15,220 nt of DNA from CAZERT01 sp964630015 (lineage in GTDB: Bacteria > Patescibacteriota > Microgenomatia > UBA10105 > UBA927). The position numbers and the translations under genes are program-made. The stretch is taken from positions 1-15,220 of the forward strand of contig CAZVTJ010000018.1 of assembly GCA_964630015.1 (NCBI GenBank), written 5' to 3'. Positions 1-5,975 of this stretch are shown piece after piece; positions within the stretch are counted from its first letter, which is position 1, and each line of letters starts with the position of its first letter. Under the pieces are notes generated by a model. That model searched no databases and was not told the DNA's origin. It saw only the letters and a list, made by a program, of their open reading frames with translations.

Positions 1-154
1 AAAATTGGATAAGGTGGTTGATATTGCACGGATGAAGTTTCCGGTTGAAACGCCGTCGGTAAGCCCGACGAGCGAACCAATTCCAACACAACTGCCCACA
101 CCAACAGTGAAATCATCCAGTCGCGTCCGTATTTCCCCGACGACAAAACCATAA
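1..154 (+). CDS. C-terminal end of a Pro/Thr/Ser-rich protein (partial)
   Basis: The frame starting at base 2 is open from the window edge to TAA at 152-154 and gives about 50 residues. It begins KLDKVVDIARMKFPVE and then becomes a Pro/Thr/Ser-rich run (ETPSVSPTSEPIPTQLPTPTV) ending in a basic tail. The same kind of linker occurs in two secreted proteins elsewhere in the window (around 4760-4890 and 11460-11570), so I read this as the end of an exported or surface protein. The opposite strand is also open (ATG at 168, running off the left edge), but its VGVGSCVGIGSLVG composition is what the antisense of a PT-rich linker gives. No terminator is visible after the stop. The function cannot be told. 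Confidence 0.45.
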   Translation, partial: KLDKVVDIARMKFPVETPSVSPTSEPIPTQLPTPTVKSSSRVRISPTTKP

Positions 155-186
155 ATGGTCTCCGGCATATTTTAGGATTATATCTT

Positions 187-195
187 TGATATAAT
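187..195 (+). promoter_or_regulatory. Extended -10 promoter of the lepA leader
   Basis: TGATATAAT: a perfect TATAAT at 190-195 preceded by TG plus one base, the extended -10 form. No good -35 is visible 16-18 bases upstream, as expected for extended -10 promoters. Transcription would start near 202, giving a leader of about 260 nt before lepA that contains the whole repeated region. Confidence 0.6.
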
Positions 196-268
196 GCATT
201 GATTACGCTGTTTTTTTACATGCGTCTTGTCTACACAATCATTCCGGGTATTATCGAACCAATAATCT

Positions 269-358
269 ATGGATCAATCACATATTCGTAATTTCGCCAT
301 CATTGCCGCGTCAAACGCGGCTTCGCCCACGGGAACATTTTGGATAGTATCGAGGTAA
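269..358 (+). CDS. Leader ORF 1 carrying the LepA N-terminus (29 codons)
   Basis: ATG at 269 opens a 29-residue ORF: 13 residues identical to LepA (MDQSHIRNFAIIA), then AASNAASPTGTFWIVSR, then TAA at 356-358. It stops short of the LepA P-loop (AHIDHGKS), so it cannot be a GTPase. No Shine-Dalgarno site precedes this ATG; the sequence there reads ATCGAACCAATAATCT. The stop codon lies in the GAGGTAA that serves as SD for the next ATG at 365. Whether it is translated is unknown. If so, it would act as a leader peptide or coupling device rather than as a protein. It could also be a non-functional duplication. Confidence 0.35.
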   Translation: MDQSHIRNFAIIAASNAASPTGTFWIVSR

Positions 359-364
359 CACCCT

Positions 365-454
365 ATGGATCAATCACACATCCGTAATTTTGCTATCATT
401 GCCGCGTCAAACGCGGCTTCAGCTACAGGAACATTTCGGGTAGTATCGAGGTAA
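365..454 (+). CDS. Leader ORF 2 carrying the LepA N-terminus (29 codons)
   Basis: A second in-line copy: the same 13 LepA residues followed by AASNAASATGTFRVVSR and TAA at 452-454. Unlike ORF 1 it has an SD (GAGGT, 352-356) eight bases before its ATG. Its own stop overlaps the GAGGT (448-452) of lepA, so a terminating ribosome would sit on the lepA ribosome binding site. Compared with ORF 1, the shared LepA part differs only at third codon positions, while the tail has three amino acid changes (P/A, W/R, I/V). Translation is plausible but unproven. Confidence 0.4.
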   Translation: MDQSHIRNFAIIAASNAASATGTFRVVSR

Positions 455-460
455 CACTCT

Positions 461-2383
461 ATGGATCAATCACACATCCGCAATTTTGCTATCATTGCCC
501 ACATCGATCATGGGAAGTCTACGCTTGCGGATCGGTTGCTTGAACGTACCCATACGGTTGGATCCCGCGATATGCAGGCGCAGCTTCTTGATAGTAATCC
601 TATTGAACGGGAACGGGGAATTACCATTAAACTGGCGCCGGTTCGGATGCATTATACCTCTACTAATCCACAAACCGGTTCATCCGATCAATACATTCTT
701 AATTTAATCGATACTCCGGGACATGTGGATTTTGGTTATGAAGTGAGCCGGTCCCTTGCAGCCTGTGAAGGTGCAGTGCTCCTTGTTGATGCAACGCAGG
801 GTGTACAAGCACAAACCCTGGCAAATCTTTCACAGGCACGCAAAAACCACCTGACGATCATTCCGGTGGTCAATAAAATCGATATGCCGATGGCACAAAT
901 ACAGGAAACGCGGGATCAATTGCGAATGCTGGGTTTTGCCGATGAAGATATATTGGAAATTTCCGCAAAAACCGGCCAGAACATTGAAGATGTATTGCAT
1001 GCGGTGATCACCCGTATTCCCTCTCCCCGCGGACAGACATCGGATGCTCCCCGTGCCCTTGTGTTTTCTTCCCAATACGATACGCATAAAGGCGTCGTGA
1101 TATTTGTTCGGGTAGTTGATGGTACGATACGGTTTGATCCAAATAGTACGATTCGATTTTTAGCATCCGGCGCAGAAGTTGCCCCAATTGAAGTCGGGTA
1201 TTTTTCCCCAAAATACGAAAAATCCGGCATTCTTACCGCGGGTGAAGTCGGCTATATTGCAACGGGGTTAAAGGATGTGAAATTGGCAAACGTCGGGGAT
1301 ACGATTACCACAATCATTGAACCAAAAACAACGTACGCAGATCCATCCGCGACTCATGCGCATCAGGGTGTTCAGCCCCTTCCCGGATATCGTGAACCCA
1401 AGCCTATGGTGTTTGTGGGGCTCTATCCGCTGGATAGCGGGGAATTTACTAAAAGCCGGGAGGCAATGGAAAAACTCCGGTTGTCCGACAGTGCATTTAC
1501 TTTCCGTCCGGTATCAAGCCTTGCGCTTGGGAACGGATTCCACTGTGGATTTTTGGGGTTGCTCCACGCGGAAGTCGTGCAGGAGCGGCTCCGGCGGGAG
1601 TTTGGATTATCGCTTTTGGCAACTGCGCCGTCGGTTGAATACATGCTGCAGCTCAAGCCCGGGGTGAATCCATCCAAAGCTGGGCTTACTACGTACGATC
1701 AGGTTGTTGTAGAAGAATCAAAATCGGACAATCCGTTTTACCGTATCCAGTCTGCTGCGGAGTTTCCGGATCCTACCTATATCGAATCGGTGCGTGAACC
1801 GATGATGAACGTTACCATCTATTCACCCAGCCGTTTTGTGGGCGCCATTATGCAGCTTGCCCAGGAAAAACGGGGAGAATATGTGGATCTTACCTACCAG
1901 GCAGATACGGCGCAGTTTACCTATCTTCTGCCGCTTTCGGAAATGATCGTGGATTTCTTTGACCGGCTTAAAAGCGTCACTGAAGGCTATGCCTCCCTTG
2001 ATTATGAATTTTTTGAATATCAGCCTACCGAGGCGGTAAAGGTCGATATTCTGGTGAATCACGAAAAGGTGGATGCACTAGCGTTTTTAGTTGTTCGGGT
2101 TGAAGCACGGCGCCGCGGGAAAGATATTGTTGAAAAACTTGCAGAGGTATTACCCCGGCAGCAGTTTTCCATTCCCGTTCAGGCGGCAATTGGCGGGGAA
2201 GTGATTGCACGGGCAGATATTAAACCATTCCGCAAAGACGTGATCCAAAAACTCTACGGGGGCGATAGAACGCGCAAAGACAAACTGTTAAACAAACAGA
2301 AAAAAGGCAAGGAGAAGATGAAGCTGGTAGGGAGAGTGGAAATTCCCCAGACCGCATTTTTTGACGTGTTAAAGAAACGATGA
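461..2383 (+). CDS. lepA: Elongation factor 4 (LepA), ribosome-associated GTPase
   Basis: A 640-residue translational GTPase of the LepA/EF4 family, which binds ribosomes and is thought to act on stalled or mistranslocated complexes. Visible G motifs: AHIDHGKS (13-20), RGITIK (52-57), DTPGH (84-88), NKID (138-141) and SAK near 170. The family-specific C-terminus is well conserved (IPVQAAIGGEVIARADIKPF, then YGGDRTRKDKLLNKQKKGKEKMK), which separates it from EF-G, TypA and RF3. It is somewhat longer than the usual ~600 residues because of inserts around 66-77 and 310-335. The ATG at 461 has GAGGT eight bases upstream and an in-frame stop at 452-454, so the start is firm. Its promoter is at 187-195 and its leader holds two copies of its own start. 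It ends two bases before the convergent peptidase gene, with no terminator between. Confidence 0.97.
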   Translation: MDQSHIRNFAIIAHIDHGKSTLADRLLERTHTVGSRDMQAQLLDSNPIERERGITIKLAPVRMHYTSTNPQTGSSDQYILNLIDTPGHVDFGYEVSRSLAACEGAVLLVDATQGVQAQTLANLSQARKNHLTIIPVVNKIDMPMAQIQETRDQLRMLGFADEDILEISAKTGQNIEDVLHAVITRIPSPRGQTSDAPRALVFSSQYDTHKGVVIFVRVVDGTIRFDPNSTIRFLASGAEVAPIEVGYFSPKYEKSGILTAGEVGYIATGLKDVKLANVGDTITTIIEPKTTYADPSATHAHQGVQPLPGYREPKPMVFVGLYPLDSGEFTKSREAMEKLRLSDSAFTFRPVSSLALGNGFHCGFLGLLHAEVVQERLRREFGLSLLATAPSVEYMLQLKPGVNPSKAGLTTYDQVVVEESKSDNPFYRIQSAAEFPDPTYIESVREPMMNVTIYSPSRFVGAIMQLAQEKRGEYVDLTYQADTAQFTYLLPLSEMIVDFFDRLKSVTEGYASLDYEFFEYQPTEAVKVDILVNHEKVDALAFLVVRVEARRRGKDIVEKLAEVLPRQQFSIPVQAAIGGEVIARADIKPFRKDVIQKLYGGDRTRKDKLLNKQKKGKEKMKLVGRVEIPQTAFFDVLKKR

Positions 2384-2385
2384 TG

Positions 2386-3231
2386 TTATGCGGATGTTCC
2401 AAGAAGCCGTGCGTTTTTTGGATGGTGAACAAGAAAAACTGAAGCATCATGGGTTTTATGAAAAAGACCACCCAAATACGTTACCATTTGTTCCGTGGTC
2501 ATAGGCAGTACAATTGACGAAGCTTTGAGGATTTCGGGAACATTTCCCGGTGTGGAAAATTTTTTGGCATCAATATGGTCATGGTTAGCAGGATCAAGCA
2601 CTAAATACTCATATCCACCGGGAGTATTTTTTGGTACGCGTTTCACGACTCGGCAATGGCCTTTTGCCCCAACAGCCATGATTCCTGATGGATATTCGTC
2701 CTCATTTGCAAATTGCTTAAGAACGTTCAGTGCGTCGAGTTGTGCTTGTTGTAGCGTTTCGTTATATGTCACTTCAATATAGTGATTTGTTTTAAAAGAC
2801 GGAGCATCGCTTCCTTCATACATTGAAGAAAAAAGATTGATAATATCATGATCAGGAAGGCCGTGGAAAAATTCTGATGAAGATTTGATATGGGGATTTA
2901 GATATTTTTTGCGCAGTCTCATCATAACTTCCCGTGCCTCGGTAACTTCAAGAATATTTCTGGTATATAAGCCACGAGATGCAAGTGCAGCTTCAAGGGT
3001 TAAAATATTAATAAAAGACGCAAGAACACAATCACCATTATTAATCTGCACAATTTGGTCACAAAAACACTGCGTATCTCCTATGGGTATTCTCATCTGA
3101 GTGATAACATGGTTAATTTCATCGAGCGGTACTTCGCGGATTCCATCGGAATATGCTTGTGGTTTTCGTTTTAGTCTTGAAAACAATGAAAGTTTTTGAT
3201 CCGATGAGCCATAAAACGTTTGTGTTTCCAT
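2386..3231 (-). CDS. C39/papain-like cysteine-peptidase-like protein
   Basis: 281 residues with no signal peptide or membrane segment. The layout fits a papain-like/C39 fold: NNGDCVLASFINIL with Cys68 at the start of a helix, AKGHCRVVKRV with His192 leading a strand, and YLVLDPAN with Asp213/Asn216, matching the Cys-His-Asp order of bacteriocin-processing and related peptidases. The family is assigned by motif order only, so a catalytically dead or amidase-like member is possible. It follows the M50-like gene with only three bases between, so both probably sit on one mRNA. No SD is visible before the ATG (TATAAATAAAGTATG). The operon suggests joint processing or quality control of membrane or secreted proteins, which is inference. 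Residues 140-180 and the C-terminus were not recognised. Confidence 0.55.
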   Translation of the reverse strand: METQTFYGSSDQKLSLFSRLKRKPQAYSDGIREVPLDEINHVITQMRIPIGDTQCFCDQIVQINNGDCVLASFINILTLEAALASRGLYTRNILEVTEAREVMMRLRKKYLNPHIKSSSEFFHGLPDHDIINLFSSMYEGSDAPSFKTNHYIEVTYNETLQQAQLDALNVLKQFANEDEYPSGIMAVGAKGHCRVVKRVPKNTPGGYEYLVLDPANHDHIDAKKFSTPGNVPEILKASSIVLPMTTEQMVTYLGGLFHKTHDASVFLVHHPKNARLLGTSA

Positions 3232-3234
3232 ACT

Positions 3235-4005
3235 TTATTTATATAGAGGATTTTTTGTTTTTCTTATTCTGGCAATCAATCCAAGAAGCACAAGCAGACA
3301 CAGACTATTGAGTGCCAGTATCACGGTGAAGGTTTGGGTCAATCCTGTGAGTATTGTCCAGAGAATCTCAGTTATTTTTCCTGTCAGAACAACCCGGATG
3401 CCAACAATATACAGAGTGAGTAAGACAAGTATCGTTACGATGATAATGGGGAGTGAACCCTTCATATCTTCCTTGGATGAAAACATGGTGGTGGACACGG
3501 AAAATGAACCATAGAGCAACAGAAGTAAATAGAGCCACGTTGGCCAGGTGAAAATGGGTTCAAGTGATCCTGTGGAAAGCGCATCCCCGGCAATCGTTTT
3601 GAAAAAGTACGAGAAGATAAAGAGTGCCCCGGTGCCCCAAAACACGGGTGCAACGCCGATAATAAACCGTCTGAACGGGTCGGTTTGTTGGATGGCAACG
3701 CTTCCTGTCCGAAGTTCATTATCTTCCAAAGAATCCGGAGCAAGGGTAAGTTTCCCGGTGTGGACACCCATGATTTCCGCGGTAAACAGGTGTGCAAGTT
3801 CATGGACAATCGTTCCTGGGAACAGGATGAGGGAAAGAACAGAAATACCGATTTTTTTTGATTTTGTGGTAAAAACGGTGATGCCAAAAATCGCTTCCGT
3901 CAGCCGCCGTGCCACGAAATACAGCAGTAAGGATTCAACGATGATGAGTGCGACGAGTCCAAGAACCGGCATATATATTGAGTATAACCCATTAGCGAAA
4001 CGCAT
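3235..4005 (-). CDS. M50-like membrane metallopeptidase
   Basis: 256 residues, mostly hydrophobic, with about six membrane segments (near 12-32, 52-66, 115-135, 157-172, 185-207, 223-246). HELAH at 68-72, within FPGTIVHELAHLFTAEIMG, is an HExxH zinc site placed inside the membrane as in site-2-protease-like M50 enzymes. A later FSSKEDMKG (175-183), with Asp180 next to a membrane segment, could supply the third ligand. This fits the shorter M50B-like group known from Gram-positives and CPR. The substrate is unknown. The start is uncertain: TATAAA lies only two bases before the ATG at 4005, and Met12 (3972) follows TATACT by eight bases, the spacing seen at leaderless genes in this window. It is first in an operon with the cysteine-peptidase-like gene. 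Confidence 0.7.
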   Translation of the reverse strand: MRFANGLYSIYMPVLGLVALIIVESLLLYFVARRLTEAIFGITVFTTKSKKIGISVLSLILFPGTIVHELAHLFTAEIMGVHTGKLTLAPDSLEDNELRTGSVAIQQTDPFRRFIIGVAPVFWGTGALFIFSYFFKTIAGDALSTGSLEPIFTWPTWLYLLLLLYGSFSVSTTMFSSKEDMKGSLPIIIVTILVLLTLYIVGIRVVLTGKITEILWTILTGLTQTFTVILALNSLCLLVLLGLIARIRKTKNPLYK

Positions 4006-4053
4006 TGTTTATATGTTTTTGTTTTCACTGTAAAAAAATACAGAAGTTCTGTC

Positions 4054-4082
4054 TTGACACCCATATTTTCACGGAGTATGGT
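4054..4082 (+). promoter_or_regulatory. Promoter of coiled-coil gene A
   Basis: A perfect TTGACA (4054-4059), a 17-base spacer and TATGGT (4077-4082). The start point would be near 4089, two bases before the ATG at 4091, so the mRNA is probably leaderless. The same block in related form precedes genes B and C (12796-12824 and 13627-13655); genes A and C also share TAGGGAAGTATG at the start. Confidence 0.75.
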
Positions 4083-4090
4083 AGGGAAGT

Positions 4091-4351
4091 ATGATCACGG
4101 ATTCGGATATCATAAAGCTGAAACAAGTATTTGCTACGAAGGATGACCTTCAAGCAATGGAGAAACGTTTTAATGACACGTTTGCCACCAAGGATGACCT
4201 TACTCTCGCGTTAAAAAATCTTCGGGAAGATATTCTTCATGATGTGGCGGATATGCTGGATAATAAAATCGGTCCGATTCTCAATAATCACGATAGCCGC
4301 ATTGACCGTCTGGAAAAATCCGTCGGTGGTTTCCCCCCAATTTCCAACTAA
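4091..4351 (+). CDS. Small coiled-coil protein A (FxTKxDL family)
   Basis: 86 residues, charged and helical, with no signal peptide. It contains FATKDDL twice (14-20 and 31-37), a long helix (38-60) and a heptad-like end, HDSRIDRLEKSVGG. Related tokens (FPTKSDV, FATKADI) occur in genes B and C, which makes these three a small family. Such short DUF-like coiled-coil proteins are common in CPR genomes, and their role is not known to me. Oligomerisation through the heptads is likely. It is a single gene with its own promoter, transcribed divergently from the M50-like gene. There is no SD; the start is supported by the promoter geometry shared with gene C. An AT-only stretch and a hairpin follow it. 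Confidence 0.75.
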   Translation: MITDSDIIKLKQVFATKDDLQAMEKRFNDTFATKDDLTLALKNLREDILHDVADMLDNKIGPILNNHDSRIDRLEKSVGGFPPISN

Positions 4352-4369
4352 ACATATATTTATTCACCT

Positions 4370-4401
4370 AAATTATATTATATATAATAATATTATATAA
4401 C
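4370..4401. other. AT-only self-complementary stretch
   Basis: About 30 bases of only A and T between gene A and the convergent secreted-protein gene, made of TTATAT/ATATAA blocks that can pair with each other. It may act as a weak transcription end or be a simple low-melting spacer. No gene is visible here. Confidence 0.4.
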
Positions 4402-4440
4402 TTATGGCACCCGTTATCGTTCTGAGGTTGTATGGTGTGT

Positions 4441-4475
4441 AAAAAATCTGGCCTCGCAAGGCGTCCCCTTGCGAG
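4441..4475 (-). terminator. Terminator of the secreted-protein gene; hairpin repeat copy 1
   Basis: Perfect 9-bp arms CTCGCAAGG (4453-4461) and CCTTGCGAG (4467-4475) with a 5-base loop. On the minus strand it lies eight bases after the stop of the gene ending at 4483 and is followed by a run of six T (4446-4441), a classical intrinsic terminator. The same hairpin recurs at 12659-12681 and 13489-13511. Confidence 0.75.
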
Positions 4476-4482
4476 CTCAGAA

Positions 4483-5226
4483 TTATTGCACAATAAATGT
4501 TCTTTTTGCTTCCTTGGAAATATTTCCCGCTTCATCTTTACCGACAGCGGAAAATACGTGGGGCCCTTTTGAAAGTCCGCTGATGCAGGGTTCGTATTCA
4601 TAGGCCCACGCGCTCCAGGGCTTTTCGTCAATCCGGTAACGGATTTGGACTGCGCTCCACCAGGACAGGTCATCCACCACCCAGATGGGGAAGCACACCG
4701 CAGGATCGGTTACAACAGACCCTTCCACCGGTCCGCCGTTAATCGTAATGACGGGCGCGGTTGTATCACCGGATGGAATCGGTGTAGGCGTACTCGTTGG
4801 CCATGCGGTTGGTGTGGGAAGTGCAGTCGGGGCTACGGTGGGCATACCCGTATTGGTTGGCAGAATCGGTGAAGGTGAAGTTCCTCCCGGTCCCATACTT
4901 CCGGTTGCCCCGGTTGGACCAGCGGAATAGGACGTATACGGTATAAATGTCGGATTGGGTAGGATATAGCGAAGCGGCGTTGGCGTGGGGAGTGCCATAT
5001 ATGCGGCATACGAGGCAAGTGCTGTCTCCAGTTCCGTGGGAAAGTATCCTGCCATGGTTGCTCGTTCATCCTGGGGGAGGGGAATGGTTTGTTCTTTCCA
5101 TTGTGGTGTCGGGTGGGGGGTATTTGATGCAAGAAGCGGGATATGAACACCAACGGTATTCAGTCCTAATAGTAGACCGGAAAAAAGAAAGATAAAACCA
5201 ATACAAAGCATAACAAACCGATTCAT
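4483..5226 (-). CDS. Membrane-anchored secreted protein with collagen-like, PTS-linker and Ig-like parts
   Basis: 247 residues. Residues 1-24 form a signal or N-terminal anchor (hydrophobic 5-22, no clear cleavage site). Residues 100-115 hold four Gly-X-Y triplets (GPTGATGSMGPGG). A Pro/Thr linker follows (to about 153, ALPTPTAWPTSTPTPIP), then a β-rich domain from TTAPVITINGGP to the end, ending KDEAGNISKEAKRTFIVQ as in Big/FN3-type Ig-like modules. Cys178 and Cys214 in that domain probably form a disulfide, which fits an extracellular location. A role in surface display or contact is inference; no catalytic motif is seen. It is transcribed alone from a TATAAT eight bases before the ATG and ends in a terminator. 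Confidence 0.75.
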   Translation of the reverse strand: MNRFVMLCIGFIFLFSGLLLGLNTVGVHIPLLASNTPHPTPQWKEQTIPLPQDERATMAGYFPTELETALASYAAYMALPTPTPLRYILPNPTFIPYTSYSAGPTGATGSMGPGGTSPSPILPTNTGMPTVAPTALPTPTAWPTSTPTPIPSGDTTAPVITINGGPVEGSVVTDPAVCFPIWVVDDLSWWSAVQIRYRIDEKPWSAWAYEYEPCISGLSKGPHVFSAVGKDEAGNISKEAKRTFIVQ

Positions 5227-5234
5227 ACCGCTAC

Positions 5235-5240
5235 ATTATA
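5235..5240 (-). promoter_or_regulatory. -10 box of the secreted-protein gene
   Basis: A perfect TATAAT on the minus strand, separated from the ATG at 5226 by eight bases. Transcription would begin one to three bases before the ATG, so a leaderless mRNA is expected. No convincing -35 was found. Confidence 0.55.
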
Positions 5241-5294
5241 TACGAAATACCCTACAAAAATCATCTGGTATTCGTGGTTTATATTTTAATAAAC

Positions 5295-5316
5295 GGAATA
5301 AGAATATCTATATTCC
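5295..5316. promoter_or_regulatory. Inverted repeat upstream of higBA (candidate operator)
   Basis: A 22-base interrupted palindrome, GGAATA...TATTCC, with an ATAT centre, about 30 bases before higB. A second 22-base palindrome lies between the two genes (5656-5677). HigA-type antitoxins usually repress their own operon by binding such sites; binding here is inferred. Confidence 0.35.
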
Positions 5317-5347
5317 AAATTACATTAAAATAATTTATTCTATTACT

Positions 5348-5662
5348 ATGATTGTTGAGCTGTATGATCAGTCAGTCTGTAATGAAATAGAACAGTTTCA
5401 GGAAAAAATTCGTGCACGGATATTTAAATCTATTGATTTACTCACTATTTTTGGAAACCGGCTGGGTATGCCGCATAGCAAAGCGTTAGGAGATGGATTG
5501 TTTGAATTACGGATTCATGGTGAGCAGAATATCAGAATAGTGTATTGTTTCCACCGTCAACGGGCAGTTGTGCTGCATTGTTTTGCCAAAAAGTCACAAA
5601 AAACACCTAAAACAGACCTTCATTGTGCGCAACAGCGGAAGAAAATATTGACGCAAATATAA
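5348..5662 (+). CDS. higB: HigB/RelE-superfamily toxin (Gp49-like)
   Basis: 104 residues. The core KALGDGLFELRIHGEQNIRIVYCF followed by VLHCFAKKSQKTPKTDL...AQQRKK is the signature of the phage Gp49-like HigB group (RelE fold), whose members cleave mRNA at the ribosome. The charged residues of this core (ELR, R in NIRIVY, KK in FAKK) are present, so the gene looks intact. It precedes its antitoxin, the usual order in HigBA and the reverse of RelBE. No SD is visible before the ATG (TTATTCTATTACTATG). The stop codon lies inside a palindrome that also covers the higA upstream region. Confidence 0.85.
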   Translation: MIVELYDQSVCNEIEQFQEKIRARIFKSIDLLTIFGNRLGMPHSKALGDGLFELRIHGEQNIRIVYCFHRQRAVVLHCFAKKSQKTPKTDLHCAQQRKKILTQI

Positions 5663-5677
5663 CATATATGCTATATT
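5656..5677. promoter_or_regulatory. Near-perfect palindrome between higB and higA
   Basis: A 22-base palindrome with a CATATATG centre and AATATA/TATATT arms, where 10 of 11 pairs match. It overlaps the higB stop (5660-5662) and ends six bases before the higA ATG. It is a candidate HigA operator or internal promoter giving the antitoxin its own transcript. Confidence 0.4.
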
Positions 5678-5683
5678 ATTTGT

Positions 5684-5965
5684 ATGAAACGGATCACATA
5701 TACAAACTATCGGGATACGGAATTGGCAAAAAACAAAGCGCTCCGTGATTCCTATAATATTCTGGAAGGGGAATTTTCCCTGGTACATGCCCTGATCCAA
5801 AAACGGTTGGAACGAAATATTACGCAGCGAGAATTAGCCCGCAGGATCGGCTCAAAACAGTCGGCAATTTCAAGACTTGAATCCGGTCGGGGGAATCCGT
5901 CCGTGAAAGTGCTTCAGAAAATTGCCCACGCGCTTGATGCGAAATTGTCGATTGCGTTCCAATAA
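5684..5965 (+). CDS. higA: HigA-type antitoxin, XRE-family helix-turn-helix
   Basis: 93 residues. Residues about 35-90 form a Cro/C1-type HTH: ALIQKRLERNITQRELARRIG, then SKQSAISRLESGRGNPS, then VLQKIAHALDAKL. The N-terminal 34 residues are likely the toxin-contacting part. It lies 21 bases after higB. It would neutralise the toxin and repress the operon through the palindromes at 5295-5316 and/or 5656-5677 (inference). It converges with a truncated glycosyltransferase whose stop is ten bases away, so the pair may have inserted into or next to that gene. Confidence 0.88.
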   Translation: MKRITYTNYRDTELAKNKALRDSYNILEGEFSLVHALIQKRLERNITQRELARRIGSKQSAISRLESGRGNPSVKVLQKIAHALDAKLSIAFQ

Positions 5966-5975
5966 CACGCACGTA

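Larger units (their letters stand above)
269..460 (+). repeat. Two 96-bp tandem copies of the lepA start region
   Basis: Units start at 269 and 365, and the third, real lepA start lies at 461, so the period is exactly 96 bp. Each unit has the first 39 nt of lepA (13 codons) followed by 57 nt ending in the sequence just before the next ATG. Both full units carry a perfect hairpin, GCCGCGTCAAACGCGGC, at 305-321 and 401-417. A diverged upstream part of the 57-nt segment is recognisable at about 220-268, just before the first unit, so the unit probably arose from the native 5' UTR plus the gene start. The two full units differ at 4 positions in the 39-nt head and 7 in the 57-nt tail, by hand alignment. 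Confidence 0.9.

Noticed and set aside
1..168. Minus-strand open frame starting at an ATG (168) and running off the left edge
   Set aside because: Its Val/Gly-rich composition is what the antisense of a Pro/Thr linker gives; the plus frame has the linker seen in other proteins of the window.
4006..4020. TATAAA directly before the M50-like gene ATG as its -10 box
   Set aside because: Only two bases separate it from the ATG, so transcription would start inside the first codons; the start codon is left open instead.
4645..4930. Plus-strand frames rich in Val-Gly and Arg/Cys opposite the secreted-protein gene
   Set aside because: Shadows of the PT-rich linker on the minus strand.
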